Of a stretch of DNA of 64,000 nucleotides, positions 56,295 to 64,000 are shown piece after piece. Location: the NCBI GenBank assembly GCA_903835255.1, contig CAILMI010000046.1:1-64000 (forward strand). The letters run 5' to 3'. The notes beneath the pieces are model-generated. The model did no database searches. It had not been told where the DNA came from and worked only from the letters and a program-made list of their open reading frames with translations. The position numbers and the translations under genes were made by a program. The stretch is from an uncultured Verrucomicrobia subdivision 3 bacterium (GTDB lineage Bacteria > Verrucomicrobiota > Verrucomicrobiia > Limisphaerales > UBA11358). Positions within the stretch are counted from its first letter, which is position 1. Every line of letters begins with the position of its first letter.

Positions 56295-57242
56295 ATGATT
56301 TTACTTTTAGGTGCTACGGGATATATCGGCGAGGCCTTTGCCTCGGAATTACGGCGGCGCGGGGCGGATTTCCTTCCGCTCTCACGCGGCCAGGTGGACT
56401 ACACCCGTTTCGAGGTGCTATTGGAGCAGCTCCGGCTCCGGAAGCCGTCGTTTCTCATCAATGCCGCCGGCTATACCGGGAAGCCGAATGTGGACGCCTG
56501 CGAAGCCCACAAAGCCGACACGCTTCAGGGCAACACGCTGTTCCCCCAGACCGTCGCCCAGGCCTGCGCCGCCGCCGGGATTCCGTGGGGCCATGTCTCT
56601 TCCGGCTGCATCTATTCCGGGGCTAAAGTGATCGTAAACGGACAGGCTCGGGTGGAAAAAGACTTCACCACACCGGCACTGCGCGCCCTGGTCGAAAAGT
56701 CTCCCGAATCCGTCCGCGGTTTCACGGAGACGGACGTGCCTAATTTTTCCTTTCGCGACCTGCCGTGCAGTTTTTACAGTGGGACCAAGGCGCTGTGCGA
56801 GGAGGCGATTGCCGGAATGGGGCAGAGCTATATCTGGCGCCTGCGGATCCCGTTTGACGAGTATGACGGCGCGCGGAATTACTTGAGCAAGGTGCAGCGC
56901 TATTCCAAGGTCTACGACAACGTGAATTCGATTTCGCATCGCGCCGATTTCGTCAAGGCGTGTTTGGATCTCTGGGAGCTCCGCGCCCCCTATGGAACCT
57001 ACAACGTCACCAATCCCGGCTTTGTCACCACCCGGCACGTGGTGGAGCTGATCCAGCAGCGGTTGAAGCCGGCCCGAAAATTCGAGTTCTGGGCGAGCGA
57101 TGAGGAATTTTATCGGGTCGCCGCCCAGACGCCGCGCTCCAACTGCGTCATGGATACCACCAAGCTTCTGGCGGCCGGTGTGAAAATTCGTCCGGTCGAG
57201 GAGGCGCTGGAGGCCTCGCTGAAACATTGGAAGCCGGAGTAA
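56295..57242 (+). CDS. Plant NRS/ER-like nucleotide-rhamnose epimerase/reductase (RmlD-like)
   Basis: 315 residues, extended SDR fold. NAD(P) motif GATGYIG is at 6-12 and the catalytic YxxxK is Tyr161/Lys165 in CSFYSGTKALCEE. The sequence resembles the plant bifunctional NRS/ER (UER1) enzyme more than bacterial RmlD. Shared blocks are LINAAGYTGKPNVDACEAHK at about 54-73, SSGCIYSG at 102-109, ARNYLSKVQRYSKV at about 193-206, and YNVTNPGFV. Cys105 and Lys199 align with the Cys and Lys that, from memory, carry the epimerase activity of the Arabidopsis enzyme. It therefore may do both 3,5-epimerisation and 4-reduction of dTDP-4-keto-6-deoxyglucose, which would explain the absence of rfbC nearby. 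It lies 12 bp before rfbB. Confidence 0.8.
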   Translation: MILLLGATGYIGEAFASELRRRGADFLPLSRGQVDYTRFEVLLEQLRLRKPSFLINAAGYTGKPNVDACEAHKADTLQGNTLFPQTVAQACAAAGIPWGHVSSGCIYSGAKVIVNGQARVEKDFTTPALRALVEKSPESVRGFTETDVPNFSFRDLPCSFYSGTKALCEEAIAGMGQSYIWRLRIPFDEYDGARNYLSKVQRYSKVYDNVNSISHRADFVKACLDLWELRAPYGTYNVTNPGFVTTRHVVELIQQRLKPARKFEFWASDEEFYRVAAQTPRSNCVMDTTKLLAAGVKIRPVEEALEASLKHWKPE

Positions 57243-57254
57243 CCCTTTTTAAAA

Positions 57255-58265
<1,011 letters not shown>

Positions 58266-58302
58266 TTTAACCGGACGCGCGTGTCGGGCGTCTTGGAAAG
58301 CA

Positions 58303-59664
58303 ATGAAACGGCTTTTTTTTTTCGCGGTATGTCTGGTCTGCCTCGGGTGGGCGCCGGAAGGAGCCGCCGCGCCAGTTCACACCAATTCGATCGCCTGGCA
58401 CAAGGCCGCCGATCAGGTCGATGCCGATGTTCAGCGCCTTCCTCTCTGGCCGCTGCTGGAGAAAATTGCCGCTGCGGCCGAATGGAATATTTTTGTGGAG
58501 CCCGGTGCGGAACGGAATGCCTCGGCTAAATTCAGGGGGCTGCCCTCCGGTGACGCCCTCAAGCGTCTCTTGGGCGATCTGAATTTCGCGCTCGTGCCGC
58601 GGACCAATGCGCCGTCGCAGCTCTATGTTTTCCGGACCACGCTCCAGGCCGCCACGCGGCGGGTGGCGGTGGCCAAGCCGGCCAAGCGCATTGCCCGCGA
58701 ACTGCTGTTGAGGGTCAAACCGGGCACGGACATCGAGACGCTGGCGAAGTTGCTGGGCGCCCGGATCATCGGCCGGCTCGACAAACAGGGGGTCTACCGC
58801 CTGCAATGGGATGATCCGGCATCCGCCGATGCGGCGCTCGCCCAGTTGCAAGCCAACAGCGACGTGCTTCAGGTGGATTATAACTACGCCTTCGACCCGC
58901 CTGTGCCGTCGGTTCCGCTGGACTCGCCGTCGGGCAAGCCCATATCGCTGTCCCTGAATCCGCCGGGGGATTCCGGGCGGGTGGTGGTGGGGTTGATTGA
59001 CATGAACGTGCAATCGCTGGGGGCGTCGCTCGACAAGTTCATCCTGCCGCAACTGTCCGTGGCCGGCGACATTCCCGCTAACGGAAAAGATCTGACGCAC
59101 GGCACCGCCATGGCCTATGCCATTCTTGAATCGGTTGCCCAGCAATCGCCGGGCGGATCGAGTTCGGTGCAGATTCAGCCCGTGGATGTCTACGGGGGGA
59201 ACGAGACGACCACCTCGTGGTTTGTGGCGCTGGGCATTCAGAAGGCCGTGGACAGCGGCGCGAATGTTTTGAACATGAGCCTGGGCAGCACCGGGGACAG
59301 TTCGGTGCTGGAGGGCATCATCAAGCTGGCTGTGGCGAACAACATCGTGATGTTTGGCGCGGCGGGGAATGTTCCGGTGGCCACGCCAACATATCCCGCT
59401 GCCATTCCCGGAGTCTATGACGTGACGGCCCTCAGCAGGCCGGGGCAGCTCGCGCCGTATGCGAATTATTGGCCGGGAAACAGCCTGGCGCTCCCGGGCA
59501 GCAGCGTTGTTTATTTTGGCAACCAGGCTTACGGGGTTCAGGGGACATCCACCGCCACGGCTTATGCCTCGGGGATGTTCGCGGGATCGTGGGCCGCCAC
59601 CGGCGCCAGTGCCCCGCAGATTCTCTCCGCCATGAAATCAAAGTTTCCGGTGCCGGCCCCGTAA
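58303..59664 (+). CDS. Secreted subtilase with N-terminal STN-like domain
   Basis: 453 residues. The signal peptide runs to about Ala23. Residues about 45-100 resemble an STN domain (secretin and TonB N-terminus type: PLWPLLEKIAAAAEWNIFV), which is odd for a protease. Residues about 130-195 are an I9-like inhibitor or pro-segment (ELLLRVKPGTDIETLAKLLG). The subtilase triad is visible: Asp233 in VVGLIDMNV, His266 in LTHGTAMA and Ser416 in GTSTATAYASG, with the oxyanion Asn356 in GAAGN. Spacing and motif variants (DMN for DTG, TATA for MAAP) show a divergent member, possibly a weak or regulated protease. The last gene on the plus strand here; it may not belong to the rhamnose unit. Confidence 0.82.
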   Translation: MKRLFFFAVCLVCLGWAPEGAAAPVHTNSIAWHKAADQVDADVQRLPLWPLLEKIAAAAEWNIFVEPGAERNASAKFRGLPSGDALKRLLGDLNFALVPRTNAPSQLYVFRTTLQAATRRVAVAKPAKRIARELLLRVKPGTDIETLAKLLGARIIGRLDKQGVYRLQWDDPASADAALAQLQANSDVLQVDYNYAFDPPVPSVPLDSPSGKPISLSLNPPGDSGRVVVGLIDMNVQSLGASLDKFILPQLSVAGDIPANGKDLTHGTAMAYAILESVAQQSPGGSSSVQIQPVDVYGGNETTTSWFVALGIQKAVDSGANVLNMSLGSTGDSSVLEGIIKLAVANNIVMFGAAGNVPVATPTYPAAIPGVYDVTALSRPGQLAPYANYWPGNSLALPGSSVVYFGNQAYGVQGTSTATAYASGMFAGSWAATGASAPQILSAMKSKFPVPAP

Positions 59665-59757
59665 AGTAGAGCGGGAACGGGCAAGAAATAAAAAGCCGCA
59701 CCCCGCAGATGTCCCGCGCCCGTCCGCCGGACCGGGTTCCCCAAAAAGTCAGTGCGA

Positions 59758-59913
59758 TCAGTGCGACTTGCAGCCGATCCGGGCGAAGGCCAGCAGGAAT
59801 CCCGTTCCGCCCACGATGAGCAGCCACGGCTTACCGTGCACCACCTGCAGAATTCCCAAGCCGAGGATTAAAGCGATGATCAGATAAACCAGAATTGAAA
59901 GTGCGAATTTCAT
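59758..59913 (-). CDS. Small membrane protein of 51 residues
   Basis: The frame from the ATG at 59913 encodes 51 residues with two hydrophobic segments, LSILVYLIIALILGLGIL and PWLLIVGGTGFLLAFA, joined by QVVHGK, and ends in GCKSH. It fits a two-helix inner-membrane peptide. No known family is recognised. It lies 40 bp downstream of acs on the same strand. A longer upstream reading through acs is an artefact. Confidence 0.5.
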   Translation of the reverse strand: MKFALSILVYLIIALILGLGILQVVHGKPWLLIVGGTGFLLAFARIGCKSH

Positions 59914-59953
59914 TTTGACCAGTGTAGTGTTTTTGGGATCGGGCGCAACCTCT

Positions 59954-61930
59954 TCACTGCTTTCCTTTGACCAGGGCCTCGACGACGTGCGGATCGGCCA
60001 GAGTGGAGACGTCGCCAATCTGGTCGGTCTGATTCTCGGCGATCTTGCGGAGGATGCGGCGCATAATCTTGCCCGAACGCGTCTTGGGCAAGCCCGGCGC
60101 AAACTGGATTTTGTCCGGGACGGCAATGGCCCCGATTTCCTTGCGGACATGATTGGCCAGAGCCTTTTTTAAGTCGTCGCTTTCGGCCACGCCATCCTTG
60201 AGCGTGACGAACGCATAGAGCGCCTGGCCCTTGATATCATGAGGCATGGGCGCCACCGCGGCCTCCGCCACCTGCGGATGGCTCACCAGCGCGCTCTCCA
60301 CTTCCGCCGTGCCAATCCGATGACCGGAGACGTTCACCACGTCATCCACCCGGCCCAGCAGCCAGAAATCCCCGTCCTCGTCCACGCGGCAGCCGTCGCC
60401 GGTGAAATACAGGTCTTTGTACGTTGAAAAATACGTGTTGATGAAACGATCATGGTCGCCCCAGGTGGTGCGCATCATGCCCGGCCAGGGAGTCTTGATG
60501 CACAGCTTGCCGCCTTCGTTCGGACGGCATTCGGTCCCGTCATCCCGCAGAATCACCGGTTCCAGGCCCAGAAAAGGCCTGCCGGCGCTCCCGGGCTTGA
60601 GCGTGTGGGCGCCCGGCAGATGTGTGATCAGGTGCCCGCCTGTCTCTGTCTGCCACCAAGTGTCCACGATCGGACAACGCTCCTTGCCGATGTGCCGGTG
60701 ATACCACATCCACGCCTCGGGATTGATCGGTTCCCCCACCGTGCCCAGGACGCGCAGCGAGCTCAAATCAAATCGGGCCGGCCACTCATCCCCGAGCCGG
60801 ATGAGCGCGCGGATGGCCGTCGGCGCCGTGTAGAAGGAATTGACCTTGAATTTTTCGATGATTTTCCAGAAGCGTCCGGCGTCGGGATACGTCGGCACCC
60901 CCTCGAACATCACCGTCGTTCCCCCGTTGCAGAGCGGGGCATAAACCCCGTAGCTGTGCCCCGTCACCCAGCCGATGTCTGCCGTGCAGAAATAAACATC
61001 GTCCTCGTGGATGTCGAAAACGTATTGATGCGTGAGGGCGCACCAGAGCAGATAGCCCGCCGTGCTGTGCACGACCCCCTTGGGTTTGCCCGTGGAACCG
61101 GAGGTGTAGAGGATGAAGAGATGGTCCTCCGCGCTGAGCCGGGTCGGCGGGCAGTCCTCCGAGGCCGTCGCCATCGCCTCATGATACCAGACGTCGCGGC
61201 CGGCGGTGAGGTCGCACGGGGCATCGGTGCGCCGGATGACGATGACGTTTTCAATGCTGGCCGTGTGCTTGAGGGCGGTATCCGCCAGAGCCTTGAGCGC
61301 AATGGTTTTTCCCGCCCGCAACGAGACGTTGGCAGTGATGAGCAGTTTGCATCCGGAATCATTGATGCGGTCGGCGAGCGCCTCCGAGCTGAACCCGCCG
61401 AAGACCACCGAATGAATCGCGCCCAGGCGCGCGCAGGCGAGCATGGCCACCGCCGCCTCGGGGATCATGGGCATGTAAATGGCCACGCGATCGCCTTTCT
61501 GAATGCCGCGCTCCTTGAGGACATTCGCGAGCCGGCATACGTCGGCATGCAGTTCCGCGTAGGTGATGCGCCGCACGTCTTCCTCGGGTTCGCCCTGCCA
61601 GAGAATGGCCACCTTGTCGCGCGTCCGCGTCTGGAGATGCCGGTCCAGGCAGTTGACCGTCAGATTGAGTTCGCCGTCCTCGAACCAAGTGTGCTCGATC
61701 TTCCGCGCGTCGGTGCGCCAGTCATATTTGCAGGCGACGGTGGGCGGCTTGAACCAAGCGAGCGACTGCGCCTGCTCCAGCCAGAACGCGTCGGGTTCCC
61801 GGAGGGAGCGCTGGTGCAGCGCCGCGTACTGTTCGGCGTTGAGGTGGGCGCGCTTCACGACCTCGGGCGAGGGCGGGAAAGTGCGACCGGCCGATTGCAG
61901 GGATTCAGTGGAGAGAGTGGGGGAGGACAT
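59954..61930 (-). CDS. acs: Acetyl-CoA synthetase
   Basis: 658 residues, the normal Acs length. It activates acetate to acetyl-CoA through acetyl-AMP. The ATP-binding P-loop YTSGSTGKPKGV lies near residue 280, WWQTETGGHL is the acyl-site block, and YFTGDGCRVDEDGDFW is the hinge region. The catalytic lysine is in PKTRSGKIMRRI near the C-terminus, where acetylation controls the enzyme in other bacteria. The N-terminal ACS block is also complete. A monocistronic gene possibly with the small membrane protein behind it. Confidence 0.97.
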   Translation of the reverse strand: MSSPTLSTESLQSAGRTFPPSPEVVKRAHLNAEQYAALHQRSLREPDAFWLEQAQSLAWFKPPTVACKYDWRTDARKIEHTWFEDGELNLTVNCLDRHLQTRTRDKVAILWQGEPEEDVRRITYAELHADVCRLANVLKERGIQKGDRVAIYMPMIPEAAVAMLACARLGAIHSVVFGGFSSEALADRINDSGCKLLITANVSLRAGKTIALKALADTALKHTASIENVIVIRRTDAPCDLTAGRDVWYHEAMATASEDCPPTRLSAEDHLFILYTSGSTGKPKGVVHSTAGYLLWCALTHQYVFDIHEDDVYFCTADIGWVTGHSYGVYAPLCNGGTTVMFEGVPTYPDAGRFWKIIEKFKVNSFYTAPTAIRALIRLGDEWPARFDLSSLRVLGTVGEPINPEAWMWYHRHIGKERCPIVDTWWQTETGGHLITHLPGAHTLKPGSAGRPFLGLEPVILRDDGTECRPNEGGKLCIKTPWPGMMRTTWGDHDRFINTYFSTYKDLYFTGDGCRVDEDGDFWLLGRVDDVVNVSGHRIGTAEVESALVSHPQVAEAAVAPMPHDIKGQALYAFVTLKDGVAESDDLKKALANHVRKEIGAIAVPDKIQFAPGLPKTRSGKIMRRILRKIAENQTDQIGDVSTLADPHVVEALVKGKQ

Positions 61931-62206
61931 TGTATTTGTTTAGAGGGTAAAACCGTTTTCAGTAGTAACACAAAAAGGCAGGCGCATGTCAATTCGCCGG
62001 GGAATAAATAGCGCACATAAAGCGCAGATAAACCCGAATTCCAAATCGGGCCTGACTCTCGCAGCCCTTCGAACGTCCGCCCCGCGCCTCCTCCATTTCA
62101 TGGAAGTGAGGGGGTGGCAGTCGAATTATTTCATTCCAAGCTCAACTTCAGAATCGAGTTTGAAATGAACACCTTACACTCGCCGATCGAGGCGGGCCAG
62201 ACTCTA

Positions 62207-62343
62207 TGGCAGTTTATGGCAGTTCAACTTAACCTTGCGATATCGGCAGGTAGGGCGTGCAGTCCCCGGCCCGCCGCGATTGCTAACCCGCGTCACCTTA
62301 AGCCCCGGGGCGGCGCGCACGGAGTGTCGCGCCCTCCCACCAC
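62207..62343 (+). repeat. Dispersed repeat family 1, copy D
   Basis: It begins TATGGCAGTTCAACTTAACC (after a partial doubled TATGGCAGT) and has the GC cores CCGGCCCGCCGCGATTGC and GCGCGCACGGAGTGTCGCG. The end is truncated compared with copies B and E. Confidence 0.75.
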
Positions 62344-62454
62344 GACGCCACCAGCGTGACGCTAGACCCCATTATCAAGACACAGACTGAGACACGAATT
62401 ACACGAATTAACGCGAATGAGGGAAATGTGCAAAAACATGCTTTGACCCGTTTA

Positions 62455-62577
62455 CGCGGGTAGGGCGTGCAGTCCCCGGCCCGCCGCGGTTGCCAACCCG
62501 CGCGTGCTGGTTTAGCACGCCGGCGCGCACGGAGTGTCGCGCCCTACCTGTCCCACGGTGCCAAGAACGGCTCTGCC
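62455..62577 (+). repeat. Dispersed repeat family 1, copy E
   Basis: It starts inside the family consensus at GCGGGTAGGGCGTGC, so the first ~30 bp are missing. It ends CCTGTCCCACGGTGCCAAGAA and GGCTCT. Only 110 bp from copy D, in the same orientation. Confidence 0.75.
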
Positions 62578-62616
62578 ACGCTGGCCCGAACGCCGAAGTA
62601 GGCCACGATCGCAGGT

Positions 62617-62659
62617 CCTCTCCCTCGCCCCGCGAAGCATGAGCGGGGCGAGGGAGAGG
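62617..62659. repeat. 17-bp inverted repeat
   Basis: The arms at 62617-62633 and 62643-62659 (CCTCTCCCTCGCCCCGC and its complement) are perfect, with a 9-base loop. There is no T run after it, so it is not a terminator. Confidence 0.85.
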
Positions 62660-62793
62660 GAGAGAGGACCAAAATCCTCTTTTAGGTGGGGGCCGGTCGG
62701 CGCAGGTCCGATAAGCCGGAATCCTGCCGTTGAGTTGCAACGCCGGCCGAATTCAACAAGACAACCATCAATGTGTGAACCCCTAACAGAAAT

Positions 62794-62820
62794 CAATCCC
62801 ACTGCCTGGCAGTGGGATTG
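62794..62820. repeat. 27-bp perfect palindrome with one central base
   Basis: CAATCCCACTGCC at 62794-62806 and its exact complement GGCAGTGGGATTG at 62808-62820 surround a single T. No T run follows. Confidence 0.9.
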
Positions 62821-62864
62821 CCTCACGGTTGGGTGATCCAATTGAAGGGGGCATAAATTAGCGC

Positions 62865-62958
62865 CGGGTTCGTTTTGTGAGCGGACTTTCTTCAAGGACG
62901 GCATGAATCCGGCTGAGGTCTTGTCCTTTGGCGTCCTTGGCGCCTTACCGCTTCATTT
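62865..62958 (+). repeat. Dispersed repeat family 3, copy C
   Basis: It matches 9746-9837 and the reverse complement of 17861-17950, with GTTTTGTGAGCGGACTTTC, GGCATGAATCCGG and CCTTTGGCGTCCTTGGCGCC. It lies 90 bp upstream of aroE. Confidence 0.75.
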
Positions 62959-63048
62959 GGAAGACATGCTTCCGAAAAGCCTTCGAAAACAGTTGTTCCA
63001 GCGGAGTTTGCGCTTTGAACCCGCGCCGGAGCCGACTATAAATGGCGC

Positions 63049-63912
63049 GTGTCACAACCGGTTCAACCTCCCATCACCGCCGCCACGCGCCTGTGCGCCG
63101 TCTACGGTTCGCCCATCCGGCATTCCGCGTCGCCAGCCATGCATAACGCCGCCTTCGCCGCGCTCGGTTTGGACTGGCGCTACCTCGCCTTCGAGGTCGA
63201 TCCGCTGCATCTGCGCGCGGCCATCGACGGGGCGCGGGCGATGGGGTTTGCCGGGCTGAATCTGACCGTGCCGCACAAGTTGCTCGCCGTGGACATGGTG
63301 GATGCATTGGATGAATCCGCCCGACGCTGGGGGGCGGTCAATACCATCCGCTTCGGACCGGAAGGGGCGACCGGTTTTAACACGGACGCCGACGCCATTG
63401 TGACGGCGCTGCGCCAGGATTTGGATCTGGAGTTGCGCGGCGCCCGGGTGGTGCTGCTCGGGGCCGGCGGGGCAGGGCGGACGGCGGCGTTGCGGCTGGC
63501 CGCCGAGGGGGTTTCAGAATTGTTTCTGGTCAACCGCACCGCCGCCAAGGCGGCCAGCCTCGCGGATGAAATGAAGCAACTTTTCCCCGCCGTCCCGGTT
63601 GCCGTGGGATATCCCCGGACCGACGTGGATCTCGTCATCAACGCCACGTCGCTCGGTCTCCGGCCGGAGGATGGCTCGCCGCTGGATGCGGAACAATTCC
63701 CGCTGCCGCGGGCGCGGTGTGTGTATGACATGATTTATCGGCCGGCGGCGACGGCGTTGCTGCGCGCGGCTGGGGCGGCAGGATGCCGCACGGCGAATGG
63801 TTTGGGGATGCTGCTGCATCAGGGCGCCCGGGCGTTTGAGATCTGGACGGGTCAGCCGGCGCCGCTGGGGGTGATGCGCCGCGCTCTGGAGGAAACCATT
63901 TATGGCCGTTGA
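63049..63912 (+). CDS. aroE: Shikimate dehydrogenase
   Basis: 287 residues, starting with GTG at 63049. It reduces 3-dehydroshikimate to shikimate with NADPH in aromatic amino-acid synthesis. The N-terminal GSPIRHSASPAMHN block binds substrate, NLTVPHK holds catalytic Lys77, and FNTDADA holds Asp113. The NADP motif GAGGAGRTAA is at about 147-156, followed by NRTAAKA. The C-terminal block NGLGMLLHQGARAFEIW is complete. The stop overlaps the next gene's start by 11 bases, so translation is likely coupled. Confidence 0.95.
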   Translation: MSQPVQPPITAATRLCAVYGSPIRHSASPAMHNAAFAALGLDWRYLAFEVDPLHLRAAIDGARAMGFAGLNLTVPHKLLAVDMVDALDESARRWGAVNTIRFGPEGATGFNTDADAIVTALRQDLDLELRGARVVLLGAGGAGRTAALRLAAEGVSELFLVNRTAAKAASLADEMKQLFPAVPVAVGYPRTDVDLVINATSLGLRPEDGSPLDAEQFPLPRARCVYDMIYRPAATALLRAAGAAGCRTANGLGMLLHQGARAFEIWTGQPAPLGVMRRALEETIYGR

Positions 63913-64000
63913 CGGGATCTTCAGCACGCACAGCTGGTCGCTGATGCCGTTCCATTTCTGGTCGCTGGTTTTTTTTACCTTCGGCTGCCTGATCGGCAGT
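63902..64000 (+). CDS. Start of a prepilin peptidase-like membrane protein (partial)
   Basis: Only 33 residues are in the window, beginning at the ATG 63902 inside the end of aroE. After a short polar N-terminus, the first membrane segment FHFWSLVFFTFGCLIGS matches the start of type IV prepilin peptidases (A24 family), where GSFLNV follows. The aroE-pilD order is also known in other bacteria. The catalytic aspartates lie beyond the window, so this is tentative. If correct, it would process the pseudopilins at 21635 and 31094. Confidence 0.6.
   Translation, partial: MAVDGIFSTHSWSLMPFHFWSLVFFTFGCLIGS

Larger units (their letters stand above)
61931..63048. other. 1.1-kb gene-free stretch full of repeats
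   Basis: No credible coding region. It contains two family 1 copies (62207-62343, 62455-62577), a 17-bp stem inverted repeat (62617-62659), an almost perfect palindrome (62794-62820) and a family 3 copy (62865-62958). A fragment resembling the start of family 2 (CCCGAACGCCGAAGTAGG) lies at 62585-62602. The block reads as an accumulation site of small non-coding repeats between acs and aroE. Confidence 0.75.

Noticed and set aside
60452-62011. A 519-residue open frame on the plus strand opposite acs
   Set aside because: Antisense of the complete acs gene, Arg/His-rich with no motif.
62617-62659. The 17-bp hairpin as a transcription terminator
   Set aside because: No T run on either side and no gene ending nearby.

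Overview
The window most likely comes from a free-living or particle-associated member of the Verrucomicrobiota (PVC superphylum). This is inferred from gene content, not from a search. The clues are pseudopilin-like proteins with the [18 protein letters not shown] leader and a C-terminal DGH motif, large secreted proteins built of autotransporter-type beta repeats, an mcsA-mcsB-clpC block without ctsR, a short chlamydia-like glutamyl-tRNA reductase, and a large accessory sugar-degradation locus. No phage, plasmid, CRISPR or transposase gene was seen.

Layout. 1-7.4 kb: the tail of a cadherin-like surface protein and two large secreted proteins sharing an N-terminal module. 7.6-11.7 kb: hemA, a ccsA/hemX-like membrane protein and an ABC-F ATPase. 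12.1-14.9 kb: L-rhamnose uptake and isomerisation (rhaA-rhaT-rhaM). 15.4-19.9 kb: a DUF4432 aldose-epimerase-like protein, a DUF4185-like propeller protein and lnt. 20-43.4 kb: a visibly more A+T-rich carbohydrate island with a secreted repeat protein, two pseudopilins, a GntR/HutC regulator, a ROK kinase, a second DUF4185-like lipoprotein, a GH92 alpha-mannosidase, a sialate O-acetylesterase-like protein, a sugar porter and a six-hairpin glycosidase. The island ends in a six-gene cytoplasmic cluster: two ~600-residue phosphomannose-isomerase-like paralogues, a class I aldolase, a Gfo/Idh/MocA dehydrogenase, a D-lyxose/D-mannose isomerase-like cupin and a PfkB kinase. 43.5-64 kb: mostly housekeeping genes (rlmI-like, trpS, tRNA-Phe, eno, ilvE, mcsA-mcsB-clpC, UPF0114, dTDP-rhamnose genes, acs, aroE and the start of a prepilin peptidase), plus a duplicated LA_2272-type surface-repeat pair and an STN-subtilase fusion.

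How it fits together. The island reads as one polysaccharide-use programme. Secreted hydrolases release sugar, the MFS porter imports it, and the last cluster can be assembled into isomerase, kinase, aldolase and dehydrogenase steps. GH92 beside a D-mannose isomerase-like enzyme suggests mannose or a mannose-like sugar, but the substrate is not proven. This cluster, with its tandem two-domain PMI-like proteins, is the best candidate for an undescribed system. A second candidate is the dTDP-rhamnose set: rfbA and rfbB flank a reductase resembling the plant NRS/ER epimerase-reductase, and rfbC is absent from the window.

Intergenic DNA carries at least three dispersed repeat families (about 90-150 bp each) and several perfect inverted repeats, concentrated at 0.3-0.8, 8.6-10.1, 11.8-12.1, 17.9-18.2, 54.4-54.6 and 62.2-63.0 kb.
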